The notes: generated by a model from the sequence alone, not told the origin. Counted from the first letter of the stretch, positions 1-7,912 are shown. The stretch: 64,000 nucleotides of DNA from Kitasatospora sp. Root107 (GCF_001424875.1 NZ_LMCT01000073.1:140078-204077); one strand, 5' to 3'. Numbers and translations: made by a program.

Positions 1-127
1 GCTTCGAGGAACCGAAGGGAGAGGGTGAGCAGGTCGTCATACAGTCCTCGACTTGAGAATCTGAAGCCGTTCGGCGGGGCGCTGGGCGGCCAGGACGTCG
101 GGGTGGCGGGCATTAGGACTGCCCGGA

Positions 128-144
128 CTGCGGCTTCGCCGCAG
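128..144. terminator. small GC-rich hairpin downstream of the 85-aa gene
   Basis: Perfect inverted repeat CTGCGGC-TTC-GCCGCAG. It lies about 130 bases past the stop of the minus-strand gene at 277-534 and could end that transcript. There is no T-tract. The rest of positions 1-276 shows no convincing gene on either strand. Confidence 0.3.
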
Positions 145-276
145 GGCACCGAGGGCGAAGGATCCGGTCAGGTAGCGCACCTGGCTAGCGTAGAGGGATG
201 CATAACGTGGTGATGTCCGGCACCGACTGACCTGCGCGGACACCAGCCTGCCCTCCAAAGGAACTGAGACGAGCCA

Positions 277-534
277 CTAGAAGTCGAGGCAGGTGATCTG
301 CAGGACGTAGACCCGCTCCTTGCGGATGATGATCGTGTAGCTGAACATGCCGCCGGGAACGCGCATGTCGGCGGACCTCGGGTTGGGGCCCTGCCAAGCG
401 GTTCCGTCCAGGTACAGCACTTCGGCCGCCCGGACGATCTCGGCCGCCTTGTCCTCCACCGCCTTCACGAACGACGGCGGCGCTCCACCCGCGATCTCTT
501 CCCTACTGGTCCAGTACTCCCACGACCAGGTCAC
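277..534 (-). CDS. small protein coupled to DUF6247-like gene (RelE/ParE-like toxin candidate)
   Basis: Encodes 85 aa, starting at a GTG (532-534) that overlaps the upstream stop as GTGA, so translation is probably coupled to the preceding gene. The protein has a helical, charged N-terminal half (residues about 10-42). Its C-terminal half alternates strands, with a basic stretch FSYTIIIRKERVYVLQI before the end. That helix-then-sheet plan and the small size recall RelE/ParE-type toxins, but I see no diagnostic catalytic set, so the toxin idea is inference from shape and gene pairing. It could equally be a small partner of the DUF6247 protein with another role. Function unknown. Confidence 0.6.
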   Translation of the reverse strand: MTWSWEYWTSREEIAGGAPPSFVKAVEDKAAEIVRAAEVLYLDGTAWQGPNPRSADMRVPGGMFSYTIIIRKERVYVLQITCLDF

Positions 535-884
535 TCCTGCACCGCCGCCTGCGCCTCACGGAGGGTGGTGGCGATAAGTGTCATGTGCTTCCGGAAGCTC
601 ACGTCGTCGTCCTCGATCTGCACCAAGTACTCGGCGCGGTGAAACTCCCTTGCGCGTTCCGGGTGACGCTCGATCTCCACGACGGTGGCCCACTGAATCA
701 CGAATGCCTTCACCGGAGTGATGCTGTTCTCTCGGCTGGCCTCGGCGAACGCCTTGTTGAGGTCTGCCTGCATCTCGTCAAGGCGATCCGGTGCCACGAC
801 GGCCAGGGCTGCCCGGAGAGCGTCCGGGGTTTTCTCCGGGCGGGGAATCAGCTCCCCGCCGTGATGCTGTGGCGCTGTGCTCAC
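531..884 (-). CDS. DUF6247-like family protein
   Basis: Encodes 117 aa from a GTG at 884, preceded by a perfect AGGAGG six bases upstream. The run of ALRAALAVVAPDRLDEM, then FAEASRENSITPVKAFVIQW, then a VVEIERHPERA segment is what I remember of the actinobacterial DUF6247 family, whose function is unknown. The C-terminal third is charged and predicted helical. It is the first gene of a two-gene unit with the 85-aa protein (4-base overlap). Size and pairing fit an antitoxin-like partner, but no DNA-binding fold is evident. It lies 106 bases downstream of the caspase-like gene on the same strand and could be co-transcribed with it. Confidence 0.7.
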   Translation of the reverse strand: MSTAPQHHGGELIPRPEKTPDALRAALAVVAPDRLDEMQADLNKAFAEASRENSITPVKAFVIQWATVVEIERHPERAREFHRAEYLVQIEDDDVSFRKHMTLIATTLREAQAAVQE

Positions 885-990
885 GGGTTCCTCCTAGGCT
901 GCCCGGCCAGCGTAGGCCAACCAGAGGTCGAGCACGGGGGAGACGGGGCTGATGCCTCCTTCCGAATGAACCGGACCCATACATCCGGCG

Positions 991-2058
991 TCAGGGCCTG
1001 TGCTCCACGAGGGTGGCCAGGATGACGGCAAGCACTGGGGAGTCGGCGGGCAGGACAGCGGTGGCTTCGGTGGCGAGCGGCTCCAGCAGGGCCAGGGCGG
1101 CGGGGTGGCCCTCGGTGGCTCCGACGGCTTGGGCGTGCGCGTTGCGGAGCTGGAAGGTCAGGGGGTGGGTGCGACCCAGGGAGTCGGCAGCGTCGGCGGC
1201 GATGCCGTGCAGGAGGCGGGTGGCCTGCGGCTGGTGCCAGGGTTGGCGACGGTGCCGGACGGCGAACTGGCGGTAGGCAAAGGCGGCTCTGGCCCGCAGG
1301 CCCGGCTCGGTGCGGGCCGTGCCGTACGCCCGGTTGCGGGCCAGTGCCAGGCTGCCGCTGGCGTCGACCGTACGTTGCATCGGGATCGGCGCCACATAGG
1401 TGCGGGATCGCTTGGCCGGCAACTGGTTCAGATTGATGGCTAGTTGACGGTAGATCAGATCCAAGGTGAGATGTTCGGCGGCTTCCGGCACACCTTCCTC
1501 GAACAGCCGCAGCAACTCCTCGGCGAACCGGGTCAGCCCGAGCTCCTGGTTGAACAGCGCCTTGCGGCTCCGGTCCACGGCGGTGAGCAGGTGCAGGTCG
1601 GCGGCAGACGGCTCGTCCAGGGCCAGACCGGCGAAGCAGCAGTCGAGCACCGCCACCCGGTGGGTGGCCCGCGTCCCCATCGCGGCGAACACCGCGTCGG
1701 CCGACAGCGCCGTCCGTCTCAGCACACCGGGCTTGTCGACGGTGCCGGGCAGCGCGAGGTGCAGCCGCTCGGCGCCGCCACCGGTCACGCCGTGGCCCGC
1801 GTAGTAGACGAACAGTGTGCTCGTCGCCTGGCCGGCCGCCCAGGCGATCCGGTCGGTCGCCTCCCGGGCGCTCTGCGGATCGAGCACCCGGATCACCTGA
1901 TCAGGATCGAACACCCCGTCGGGGCCGCCGAGATGATCGGCCAGCAGCTCGGCCGACCGGACCGCCTCGGGCATCGCCGACAGCTCCGCGTACGCCCCGA
2001 CGGCGATCAGCACCGCCCAGGAGGAGGACCGGTCGGGCAGCAGCGGCCACGCACTCAC
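991..2058 (-). CDS. caspase-like peptidase (C14), EACC1-associated type
   Basis: Encodes 355 aa. The N-terminal 190 residues form a caspase/metacaspase domain: a hydrophobic strand SWAVLIAVGAY, the His loop YYAGHG (His89) and the Cys loop LDCCFAG (catalytic Cys most likely Cys141, by alignment with metacaspase DSCHSG). Both dyad residues are present, so the enzyme should be active. The C-terminal half is helical, and GRTHPLTFQLRNAHA resembles a TPR repeat, perhaps a sensor or docking region. The start overlaps the EACC1 gene stop by four bases. Family knowledge: such caspases are predicted effectors of bacterial conflict systems, cutting cell proteins on activation. Trigger and substrate are unknown. 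Confidence 0.88.
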   Translation of the reverse strand: MSAWPLLPDRSSSWAVLIAVGAYAELSAMPEAVRSAELLADHLGGPDGVFDPDQVIRVLDPQSAREATDRIAWAAGQATSTLFVYYAGHGVTGGGAERLHLALPGTVDKPGVLRRTALSADAVFAAMGTRATHRVAVLDCCFAGLALDEPSAADLHLLTAVDRSRKALFNQELGLTRFAEELLRLFEEGVPEAAEHLTLDLIYRQLAINLNQLPAKRSRTYVAPIPMQRTVDASGSLALARNRAYGTARTEPGLRARAAFAYRQFAVRHRRQPWHQPQATRLLHGIAADAADSLGRTHPLTFQLRNAHAQAVGATEGHPAALALLEPLATEATAVLPADSPVLAVILATLVEHRP

Positions 2059-2408
2059 TCCGCCAGGAACTCCGCGACCTGGTCCAGCAGTTCGGCACTG
2101 TCCCGGGTGGAGTCGGCGGAGATCCGCAGCTCGGTGCCGTCCGGGCGGCGCAGCTCCAGCGAGACGCCGCTGCGGCGCAGCCGGGCCTCCAGCCAGACGC
2201 AGAGCGGGCCGATCACCAGCGGGCCGAGGTCGGCGGCGTACTGGACCGCGTCGGCGATGCCGCCCTGCTCGCCCGGGCGGGGCGGGCGGATCCGACTGTC
2301 GGTCAGACCACGCAACTCGCTGTCTCGGTCGAGGTGTTGGTGGAGAGCCTCGGCATCCTCCCGGACGTCGTCGTCGGTGCCGTCGAAGGCGATGGTGAAC
2401 TGGGACAC
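2055..2408 (-). CDS. effector-associated constant component EACC1
   Basis: Encodes 117 aa from the GTG at 2408, which has AAAGG about ten bases upstream; the frame stays open further upstream, but that part is arginine/serine-rich shadow sequence. The pattern fits the small EACC1 family: an acidic start FTIAFDGTDDDVREDAE, then RDSELRGL, a hydrophobic centre LGPLVIGPLCVWLEARLRR, then VSLELRRPDGTELRISAD. EACC1 was described by comparative genomics as a constant partner of variable effectors (caspases, trypsins) in actinobacterial conflict systems, perhaps a linker or membrane-proximal adaptor. Its four-base overlap with the caspase start suggests the two are made in fixed ratio. Confidence 0.85.
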   Translation of the reverse strand: MSQFTIAFDGTDDDVREDAEALHQHLDRDSELRGLTDSRIRPPRPGEQGGIADAVQYAADLGPLVIGPLCVWLEARLRRSGVSLELRRPDGTELRISADSTRDSAELLDQVAEFLAE

Positions 2409-2421
2409 GAGCAAGGACCTT

Positions 2422-3561
2422 TCAGAGCAGTGGGGAGAGACCGGGCAGCGGGCCGCTCGGGGCCGATCGTGGGGGCAGCGGTCCGGGAGCCGACCGCTCG
2501 AACAGCCGGACGGCGCGCCCGGTGAACTCGTACGGGAGCCGGAACGCGGCCGCCGCCTCCTGGCGGTCGACCAGCCCTGACAGCTCCTGCTCGACGTCCC
2601 CCCAGTCACCCTGGTCCACCGGCGGACGGTGCGTGAGGGGCAGCGGGTCGAGCGCGAGCGTGGTGAAGTTCCGCCAGGACAGGCCGCGTTCGGACGGCTC
2701 CGGGGTCAGCACCGCCCCGCCGACCTGGTCGGCGGCCAGCTGCGCGAGCCCGGGTGGCAGCGGTCCGGCGGCCGCCAGGGTGATCCGCAGCCGGAAGACC
2801 GGGCCGAGGTAGCGGCGGATCGCGTCGTCGAAGAAGTCGCGGCCCGCCTCGGCCGCCGGATCGCCCCGGCGGGCGCCCTGCCAGAGCGGGCTGCCGTCCA
2901 CCGGTGCGGCCAGCCGGGCGTACAGCTCGGCGAACTGATGGAACAACAGCCCGGCCTCGGGGAGCAGTTGGACCGGCTCCAGGGCCACCGAGAGTGCGGT
3001 GGGCACCGGCTGTCGGGCCAGCTCGGTCCAGAGCAGTTCCCAGGACCGGCCGCTCGGGGCCAGCGGCGCGGCGATTGCGGCCTGGCGGCGGGGCGAGCTC
3101 GGCCGGGCGATGGTCCGGACGTCGATCCGCTTGCGGATCTCCCGCAGGTCCACTGCGGCGGGCGGGCTGCCGTCCGCCGTCAGGGCGGTCAACTCGACTT
3201 CCACATCGGCCGGTTCGCCCGTCACATGGGCGGGCAGCACCCCCACCACGTCCTTGGCCGCGGCCACCGCCGCCGCCGGGGTCGGCGCGTCCGCCCTGGT
3301 CAGCAGGACGGCCCGGACCGGATCTGCGGGACCGCCGGTGCAGCGCAGTTCGAAGCGGCCGCCGGGGCGGCACAGGCCGGACAGCCAGGCCAGTTCGGCC
3401 GCCTCGGTCTCGATCCGACGCTGCTCCTCACCGAGCCCGGTGTAGGCCCGGTGCTCGGCCAGACCCGGCGCCGGAGCGATCCGCTGGGCGGTCCAGGCGG
3501 TGTACCCGCCCGAACCGTCGGCGCGGACCAGGACACCGGGGCCCCACTGATCCACCGTCAC
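2422..3561 (-). CDS. uncharacterised protein of the EACC1-caspase cassette
   Basis: Encodes 379 aa from a GTG at 3561 whose GTGA overlaps the stop of the upstream membrane-protein gene; the frame continues upstream only as shadow. I do not recognise the family. There is no signal peptide or membrane helix, and it is rich in Ala, Leu, Pro and Arg. An N-terminal segment with YTGLGEEQRRIETEAAELAW and RPGGRFELRCTGG looks like a mixed alpha/beta domain, and the C-terminal third (residues about 240-350) has WQGARRGDP and DFFDDAIRRYLGPVFRLRI. No nucleotide-binding or catalytic motif is obvious. It lies 13 bases upstream of EACC1 in the same unit, so a sensing, scaffolding or inhibitory role is possible. 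Confidence 0.75.
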   Translation of the reverse strand: MTVDQWGPGVLVRADGSGGYTAWTAQRIAPAPGLAEHRAYTGLGEEQRRIETEAAELAWLSGLCRPGGRFELRCTGGPADPVRAVLLTRADAPTPAAAVAAAKDVVGVLPAHVTGEPADVEVELTALTADGSPPAAVDLREIRKRIDVRTIARPSSPRRQAAIAAPLAPSGRSWELLWTELARQPVPTALSVALEPVQLLPEAGLLFHQFAELYARLAAPVDGSPLWQGARRGDPAAEAGRDFFDDAIRRYLGPVFRLRITLAAAGPLPPGLAQLAADQVGGAVLTPEPSERGLSWRNFTTLALDPLPLTHRPPVDQGDWGDVEQELSGLVDRQEAAAAFRLPYEFTGRAVRLFERSAPGPLPPRSAPSGPLPGLSPLL

Positions 3562-4601
3562 CCCTGGCCGACCGGGCCACCGGACCACGTACCGGGCGGC
3601 CCGACCGGCGGCGCGGGAGGAGCAGGCGGAGCGGGCGGGGCGACCGGGCCGTACGACCGGGCGGGCGGAGCCGGCGGCTGCTGAACCGGGAAGCTCCCGG
3701 TGGCACCGGACACCGGCACCCCGGAGACCGGAGCCGGCACCCCGGCGCCCGCCACACCCGCCTGCTTGACCAGCGGGATCCGCCCGTCCGGGAACCCCGC
3801 GCTGAGCGGCACCTGGCGGCCCTCGATCGCCACCACCAGCCCCTCCCGGCAGGCCGCGTGCACGGCCTCGCGCATGGCGCGGACCTGCTCGGTCCTGGCC
3901 ATCGCCCACTGCAGGTCGGCCTTGCCGGTGAAGTTGCCGACGATGTCGCGTACGTACTGGCCGATCAGCCGGCTCGACCGCCGTGAACGCCACATCTGCC
4001 AGCCCAGGTACAGGCCGTTGCCGTACGTGAAGACCGCGATGTGCGCGGTGCAGTCCCCCTGGCTCAGCACCAGCCGCTTCACCAGGTCACGGCCGCCGGG
4101 ACCGGCCGCCGTCCACTCGTCCTGGTGGGCCAGCGGGTAGCCGCGCTGCAGCACCACCATCCGGATCTGCGCGTACGCCGAATCGCTGTCGGCCCGCTCG
4201 TGCAGCAGCACCCGCCACTCGGCGATCGGTTCGATCACCCGCTGGAACAGCAGCACCAGCAGGAAGGCGACCCACGAGGCGGGGAGGGCCGACATCAGCA
4301 GGAATACGCCGAAGCCGCTGCCGCCCTCGCTGTCGCCGTACCGGCTGCCGTAGCTGTTGACGGCGGATTCGAACTCGCCCCCGGCCGACGCGATCAGCAG
4401 GCCCGACACGGCGAGGGTCACCGCGACCACGGTGCCGACGATCCAGGCGGGCGCCACCAGGCCGAGCAGGGTCCGCAGGCCGACCCGGTCGTCGAGTGCC
4501 GTTTCGACCGGGGCATGGCGCAGGGTCTTGTCCAGATACGCGCTGTTGCCGTCGCCACCGTCCCAACCGGGCATGGGTTGAGGCGTGCCTGTTCTGATCA
4601 T
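3558..4601 (-). CDS. membrane protein with proline-rich tail, first gene of EACC1-caspase cassette
   Basis: Encodes 347 aa from ATG 4601, with GGGGGA eight bases upstream. Two hydrophobic helices are visible at about residues 47-73 and 97-122, separated by a short Gly/Ser/Tyr-rich loop. A soluble region of about 150 residues follows, with a conserved-looking core (LVLSQGDCTAHIAVFTYGNG, then SRLIGQYVRDIVGNFTGKAD). The last 60 residues are a Pro/Ala/Gly-rich tail. Family not recognised. It is the promoter-proximal gene of four overlapping or nearly overlapping genes ending in EACC1 and caspase. This suggests a membrane-anchored part of the system, for instance a sensor or the place where the caspase acts. 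Confidence 0.8.
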   Translation of the reverse strand: MIRTGTPQPMPGWDGGDGNSAYLDKTLRHAPVETALDDRVGLRTLLGLVAPAWIVGTVVAVTLAVSGLLIASAGGEFESAVNSYGSRYGDSEGGSGFGVFLLMSALPASWVAFLLVLLFQRVIEPIAEWRVLLHERADSDSAYAQIRMVVLQRGYPLAHQDEWTAAGPGGRDLVKRLVLSQGDCTAHIAVFTYGNGLYLGWQMWRSRRSSRLIGQYVRDIVGNFTGKADLQWAMARTEQVRAMREAVHAACREGLVVAIEGRQVPLSAGFPDGRIPLVKQAGVAGAGVPAPVSGVPVSGATGSFPVQQPPAPPARSYGPVAPPAPPAPPAPPVGPPGTWSGGPVGQG

Positions 4602-4793
4602 GCGAGTCCCCCTGGCTGATCGTCAGATCTCATTGGCGGTGGACATGTTCGCACATGGACGAGCCGCTGTCAGACGAACCAACCCCGCTCTCGGGACCGG
4701 TTCGTGACACCTGCCCCAGGCATCCGGGACCGCGGGCTCCGCACGATGGGGGCAGTGCAGAAACCCTACCGAGCACCCGAGGAGGAGAGCGGC

Positions 4794-5597
4794 ATGCAGC
4801 CGACCCCCACCACCACGGCAGTCGAGTACGCCGACGAGCTGATCGTCGCGGCACCCGGCGGTGCCTCCGACGTGTACGCGATGCACGGCGGCCTGGCCGT
4901 CGCTCGCTGGAAGTGCCTGGCCCGCAGGCTCGGTCTGGACGGCACCTGGGAGGCGATCGAGATCTCCACCCTGCCGCCCGGGGCGGAGTGCGGCGTGCAC
5001 CACCACAGCCGGACCGAGGAGCTGTACTTCGTGGTCTCCGGCCAGGGGGAGCTGCTGCTCGACGGCGAGCTGCACCCGGTCGGGCCCGGCACCTTGATCA
5101 CCAACCCGGTCGGCACCCGGCACCGGCTGAACAACCCGGGCGCCGTGGACCTCGACTGGATCGTCATCGAAGTCATCAGCCCGCCCGTCGCCGCCACGCT
5201 GACGGGCGATCCGAGTCACTCCGGAAGGCACCTCATGAGCACCGCTGCCACCGCCGCCGCCACCGTCATCGACCTCGAAGCGCACGGTCCGGCCGACCTG
5301 ACCACCCTGCTCAGCGGCCCGCTCCGGGAGGCCCGGCTGGTCACGCTGGAGCCCGGCGAACAGGAGACCTTCCGGTCGGACGACCGCGAGCACACCCTGT
5401 TCGTGCTGAACGGCACCGGCCGGGCCAAGGCCGGGAAGACCGAGGTGCCGCTGGCGCCCGGCACTGGTGTCACCCTGCCGCTCGGCAGCCAGGTCACCCT
5501 GCAGGCCGACGGGCTGCCGCTGCGGTTCTTCACCGCCAGTCTGGGGGTGCCGAACGCCAGGGACGGCCGCCGGATCACGGACGGGAGCGCAGCATGA
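4794..5597 (+). CDS. double-cupin protein (probable fusion of two cupin genes)
   Basis: Encodes 267 aa. The start at 4794 is supported by GAGGAGGAGAG just upstream; an earlier in-frame ATG at 4704 has no comparable site. Residues about 25-135 form a first cupin with the metal-site pattern GVHHHSRTEELYFVVSGQGE followed by GTRHRLNN. Residues about 148-267 form a second, degenerate cupin (RLVTLEPGEQETF, LFVLNGTG) lacking the usual histidines. An internal ATG at 5235 with GGAAGG seven bases before it opens exactly the second cupin, as if two genes were joined by loss of a stop. The next cupin gene overlaps by ATGA. Substrate unknown; cupins bind metals, sugars or small acids. Confidence 0.8.
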   Translation: MQPTPTTTAVEYADELIVAAPGGASDVYAMHGGLAVARWKCLARRLGLDGTWEAIEISTLPPGAECGVHHHSRTEELYFVVSGQGELLLDGELHPVGPGTLITNPVGTRHRLNNPGAVDLDWIVIEVISPPVAATLTGDPSHSGRHLMSTAATAAATVIDLEAHGPADLTTLLSGPLREARLVTLEPGEQETFRSDDREHTLFVLNGTGRAKAGKTEVPLAPGTGVTLPLGSQVTLQADGLPLRFFTASLGVPNARDGRRITDGSAA

Positions 5598-5977
5598 TCA
5601 TCTCGCGGACGGGCCGCGCCCCGCTCACCCTGCGCGACAGCACCGTACGCAGCGCCGGACAGTCACTGGCCCGCCGGGGCTTCTTCCACAGCGAGACGGA
5701 GGCGGTGGACCACCTGGCGCTGACCCCCGGCAGCCAGATCGACGCCCGCGGGCGGGCGGGCACCGAGGAGATCTGGTTCGTGGTCAGCGGCGGCGGCCGC
5801 CTGGTCACCTCCGACGGCAGCACCCTGCCGCTGCGCCGGAACGCGCTGGCGGTCTGCCCGCTGGACAGCGGCGCCGTGCTGCACGCCGGGCCCGACGGGC
5901 TGACCGCCCTGCTGATCGCGGTGGTGCCGCCCGGGCTGACCGACGCGATGCCGATCAGGTTCCCGGCCGGCGGCTGA
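5594..5977 (+). CDS. cupin-domain protein
   Basis: Encodes 127 aa from the ATG at 5594, which overlaps the stop of the double-cupin gene (ATGA). It shows a single cupin barrel: HLALTPGSQIDARGRAGTEE, then IWFVVSGGGRLVTSDG, then LRRNALAVCPLDSGAVLHAG. The first metal-binding histidines of classical cupins are replaced (DARGRAGTEE), so metal binding is doubtful; a single His remains in the second motif. Together with the upstream gene this unit encodes three related cupin domains, which may assemble on one another. Function unknown. The transcript is closed by a strong hairpin right after the gene. Confidence 0.78.
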   Translation: MIISRTGRAPLTLRDSTVRSAGQSLARRGFFHSETEAVDHLALTPGSQIDARGRAGTEEIWFVVSGGGRLVTSDGSTLPLRRNALAVCPLDSGAVLHAGPDGLTALLIAVVPPGLTDAMPIRFPAGG

Positions 5978-5985
5978 AATCAGAA

Positions 5986-6022
5986 GGGCCGGCCCGGGGC
6001 TCCCACCGCCCCGGGCCGGCCC
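5986..6022. terminator. bidirectional terminator between cupin and HAD genes
   Basis: Perfect 14-bp inverted repeat (GGGCCGGCCCGGGG and its complement) with a nine-base loop, placed nine bases after the cupin stop and facing the end of the convergent HAD gene. Confidence 0.85.
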
Positions 6023-6045
6023 GTCGGCCGCCAGCTGACCAGCCG

Positions 6046-6720
6046 TCAGCCGGCCAGCAGTGCAGGCAGCTCCGCGATCGAGCCGAGCACATGGGTGGCG
6101 CCGTCCGCGAGCAGCCGCTCGCGGTCGTGCGCACCGGTCAGCACCCCGGCCACCACCGAGGCGCCGGAGCGGACGCCGGTGAGCATGTCGTAGCCGGTGT
6201 CACCGACCACCGCGAGCTCCCGGACCGAGTCGGTGCCGGTGCGCAGCAGCGCGGTCAGCGCCAGGTCGGGGTACGGCCGGCCACGGCCCGCCTCGGCCGG
6301 ACAGAGCGTCAGATCGGCCACCGACTCCCAGCCGAGCGCGGTCAGGATCCGGTCCTGGGTGGCCCGGGAGAAGCCGGTGGTGAGCACCACCTTGCGGCCC
6401 GAGGCGCGCAGTTCGGCGATCGCCTCGGCCGCGCCCGGCAGTGCCGCGCAGTGGCCCTCGTCGACCAGCCGGTGGTAGGCGGCCTCGAAGTCCAGGTTGG
6501 CCTGCTGGGCCCGCTCCTCCGCGCCGAACAGGTGGCGGAAGACCGAGATCTTCGACTCGCCCATGGTGGCCCGGACGTGCTCCAGCATCCGCTGGTGCTG
6601 GGCGCTGCCCGCCTCGACGCCCTGCCCGTCGGCGGCGGCCTGGAAGGCCCGCTCGACCAGACCGTCGTCGGCCACGGTGGTGCCGGCCATGTCGAGTACG
6701 ACCAGAGAGATGTCAGTCAT
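6046..6720 (-). CDS. phosphonatase-like HAD hydrolase
   Basis: Encodes 224 aa of the haloacid dehalogenase fold. Motif I is LVVLDMAGTTV, the DMAGTT form typical of phosphonoacetaldehyde-hydrolase-like proteins. Motif II is VVLTTGFSR and motif III/IV is GRPYPDLAL followed by VVGDTGYDMLTG. It matches what I remember of the TIGR03351 phosphonatase-like group, which is related to but distinct from PhnX; the PhnX cap lysine is not evident, so C-P bond cleavage by a Schiff base is uncertain. It sits 13 bases downstream of a FAD oxidoreductase of the type often found with it, suggesting a two-step pathway on an organophosphonate or a related phosphorylated compound. Confidence 0.85.
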   Translation of the reverse strand: MTDISLVVLDMAGTTVADDGLVERAFQAAADGQGVEAGSAQHQRMLEHVRATMGESKISVFRHLFGAEERAQQANLDFEAAYHRLVDEGHCAALPGAAEAIAELRASGRKVVLTTGFSRATQDRILTALGWESVADLTLCPAEAGRGRPYPDLALTALLRTGTDSVRELAVVGDTGYDMLTGVRSGASVVAGVLTGAHDRERLLADGATHVLGSIAELPALLAG

Positions 6721-6733
6721 TGCAGAACTACCC

Positions 6734-7855
6734 TTACAGGTTGGCGAGTTGGGCGGTGGTCTCGGCGATCGCGGGCGAGCAGGTCATCCCGCGCCCACCG
6801 GGCCCGGTGACCAGCCAGACGCCGCTGCGCAGCTGCTCCCGGTGCACCACCCGGGTGATGTCGACGCACTGCGCGTACACCCCGGCCCAGCGGTGCCTGA
6901 TCCGGGGCAGCGGCCGGCCGAGCAGCTCCTCGGCCACGGCGGCCAGGTGCTCGTACGGCTCCTCGACCACGTCGAAGTTGAACGGCTGGTCGTACTCGTG
7001 GGTGTCACCGATGGTCAGGCCGCCGTCCTGGCGCTGGACCATCAGCAGCTGCATCCTGTGCTCGGCTGCCACCGGGCCCTGCGGCTGGGCGGCGCGCAGC
7101 TCCTCCAGTGCGGGTCCTGCGAAGGCCGGGTAGTAGCGGAAGCTGTCGCCGTCGGCCACCGAGGTCGGCAGCGGCTCGCCCAGCGGATCGGTCTGCATCA
7201 TCTGCAACCGGACCTTGCGGACCGGCAGTTCGGGGGCCAGCTCGCGGACCAGACCGCCGAGCCAGGCACCGGTGCAGAGGATCACCAGGTCGCCCTGGTG
7301 GGTCTGGCCGTGGTCGTCCCGGACGGCGTTCTCGCCGACCACCTCGCGTACCTCGCGCCCGGGCAGGAAGGTGTAGCGGCCGGTAGCCTCCAGCGCGGTG
7401 CGCAGCGCGGGCTGGGCGATCCGGGGTTCGACGGCGGCGTCCCGGTCGCAGTGCAGCGCACCGAGCAGCTTGCCGCGCAGGGCCGGGTTGGCCGCCCTGG
7501 TCTGCGCGGCGTCCAGCAGCCGGTAGCCCCGGGCCTCGGCGTCGTCCCGCAGCAGGGCCTGCTCGGCCACCGCGAGTTCGGCCTCGGTACGGACCACGGT
7601 GAGCGAGCCGTTGCCCCGGAAGTACAGCCCGGGCACCTTGGCGCCGATGCCCTCCCAGAGCTCGCGGGCCCGGAGCGCGACCGCCAGCTCCTCCCCGGCG
7701 GCCCGGCCGCTGACCCAGACCAGGCCGAAGTTGCGCACCGAGGCGCCGCGCGCCTCGCTCTCGCGCTCCAGGTGGACGACTTCGTGGCCGCGCTCGACGG
7801 CCTGCCAGGCGTGCATGGTCCCCAGCACGCCCGCTCCTACGACGATGACTCTCAT
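6734..7855 (-). CDS. FAD-dependent oxidoreductase, TIGR03364-like (phosphonate-associated)
   Basis: Encodes 373 aa of the D-amino acid oxidase/glycine oxidase fold. The N-terminal FAD site is MRVIVVGAGVLGTMHAWQAVERG, with an acidic strand end (HLERE). A C-terminal GPGGRGMTCSPAIAE segment closes the flavin pocket. Members of this group were named from their recurrent neighbourhood with phosphonatase-like HAD proteins, and some phosphonate-locus members oxidise 2-aminoethylphosphonate derivatives. Here it precedes the HAD hydrolase in a probable operon, so oxidation of an aminophosphonate or similar amine to an aldehyde for the HAD enzyme is the natural hypothesis. Substrate not provable from sequence. 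Confidence 0.85.
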   Translation of the reverse strand: MRVIVVGAGVLGTMHAWQAVERGHEVVHLERESEARGASVRNFGLVWVSGRAAGEELAVALRARELWEGIGAKVPGLYFRGNGSLTVVRTEAELAVAEQALLRDDAEARGYRLLDAAQTRAANPALRGKLLGALHCDRDAAVEPRIAQPALRTALEATGRYTFLPGREVREVVGENAVRDDHGQTHQGDLVILCTGAWLGGLVRELAPELPVRKVRLQMMQTDPLGEPLPTSVADGDSFRYYPAFAGPALEELRAAQPQGPVAAEHRMQLLMVQRQDGGLTIGDTHEYDQPFNFDVVEEPYEHLAAVAEELLGRPLPRIRHRWAGVYAQCVDITRVVHREQLRSGVWLVTGPGGRGMTCSPAIAETTAQLANL

Positions 7856-7912
7856 GGCGGCCAGACTGAAGCCTCCAGGTGTCCTACGGACGTCCGACCG
7901 GCGGCGCGGAGA

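Noticed and set aside
3562..3993. N-terminal extension of the 379-aa cassette protein
   Set aside because: The frame is open but the sequence is the shadow of the membrane-protein gene; the GTGA overlap at 3558-3561 gives a better start.
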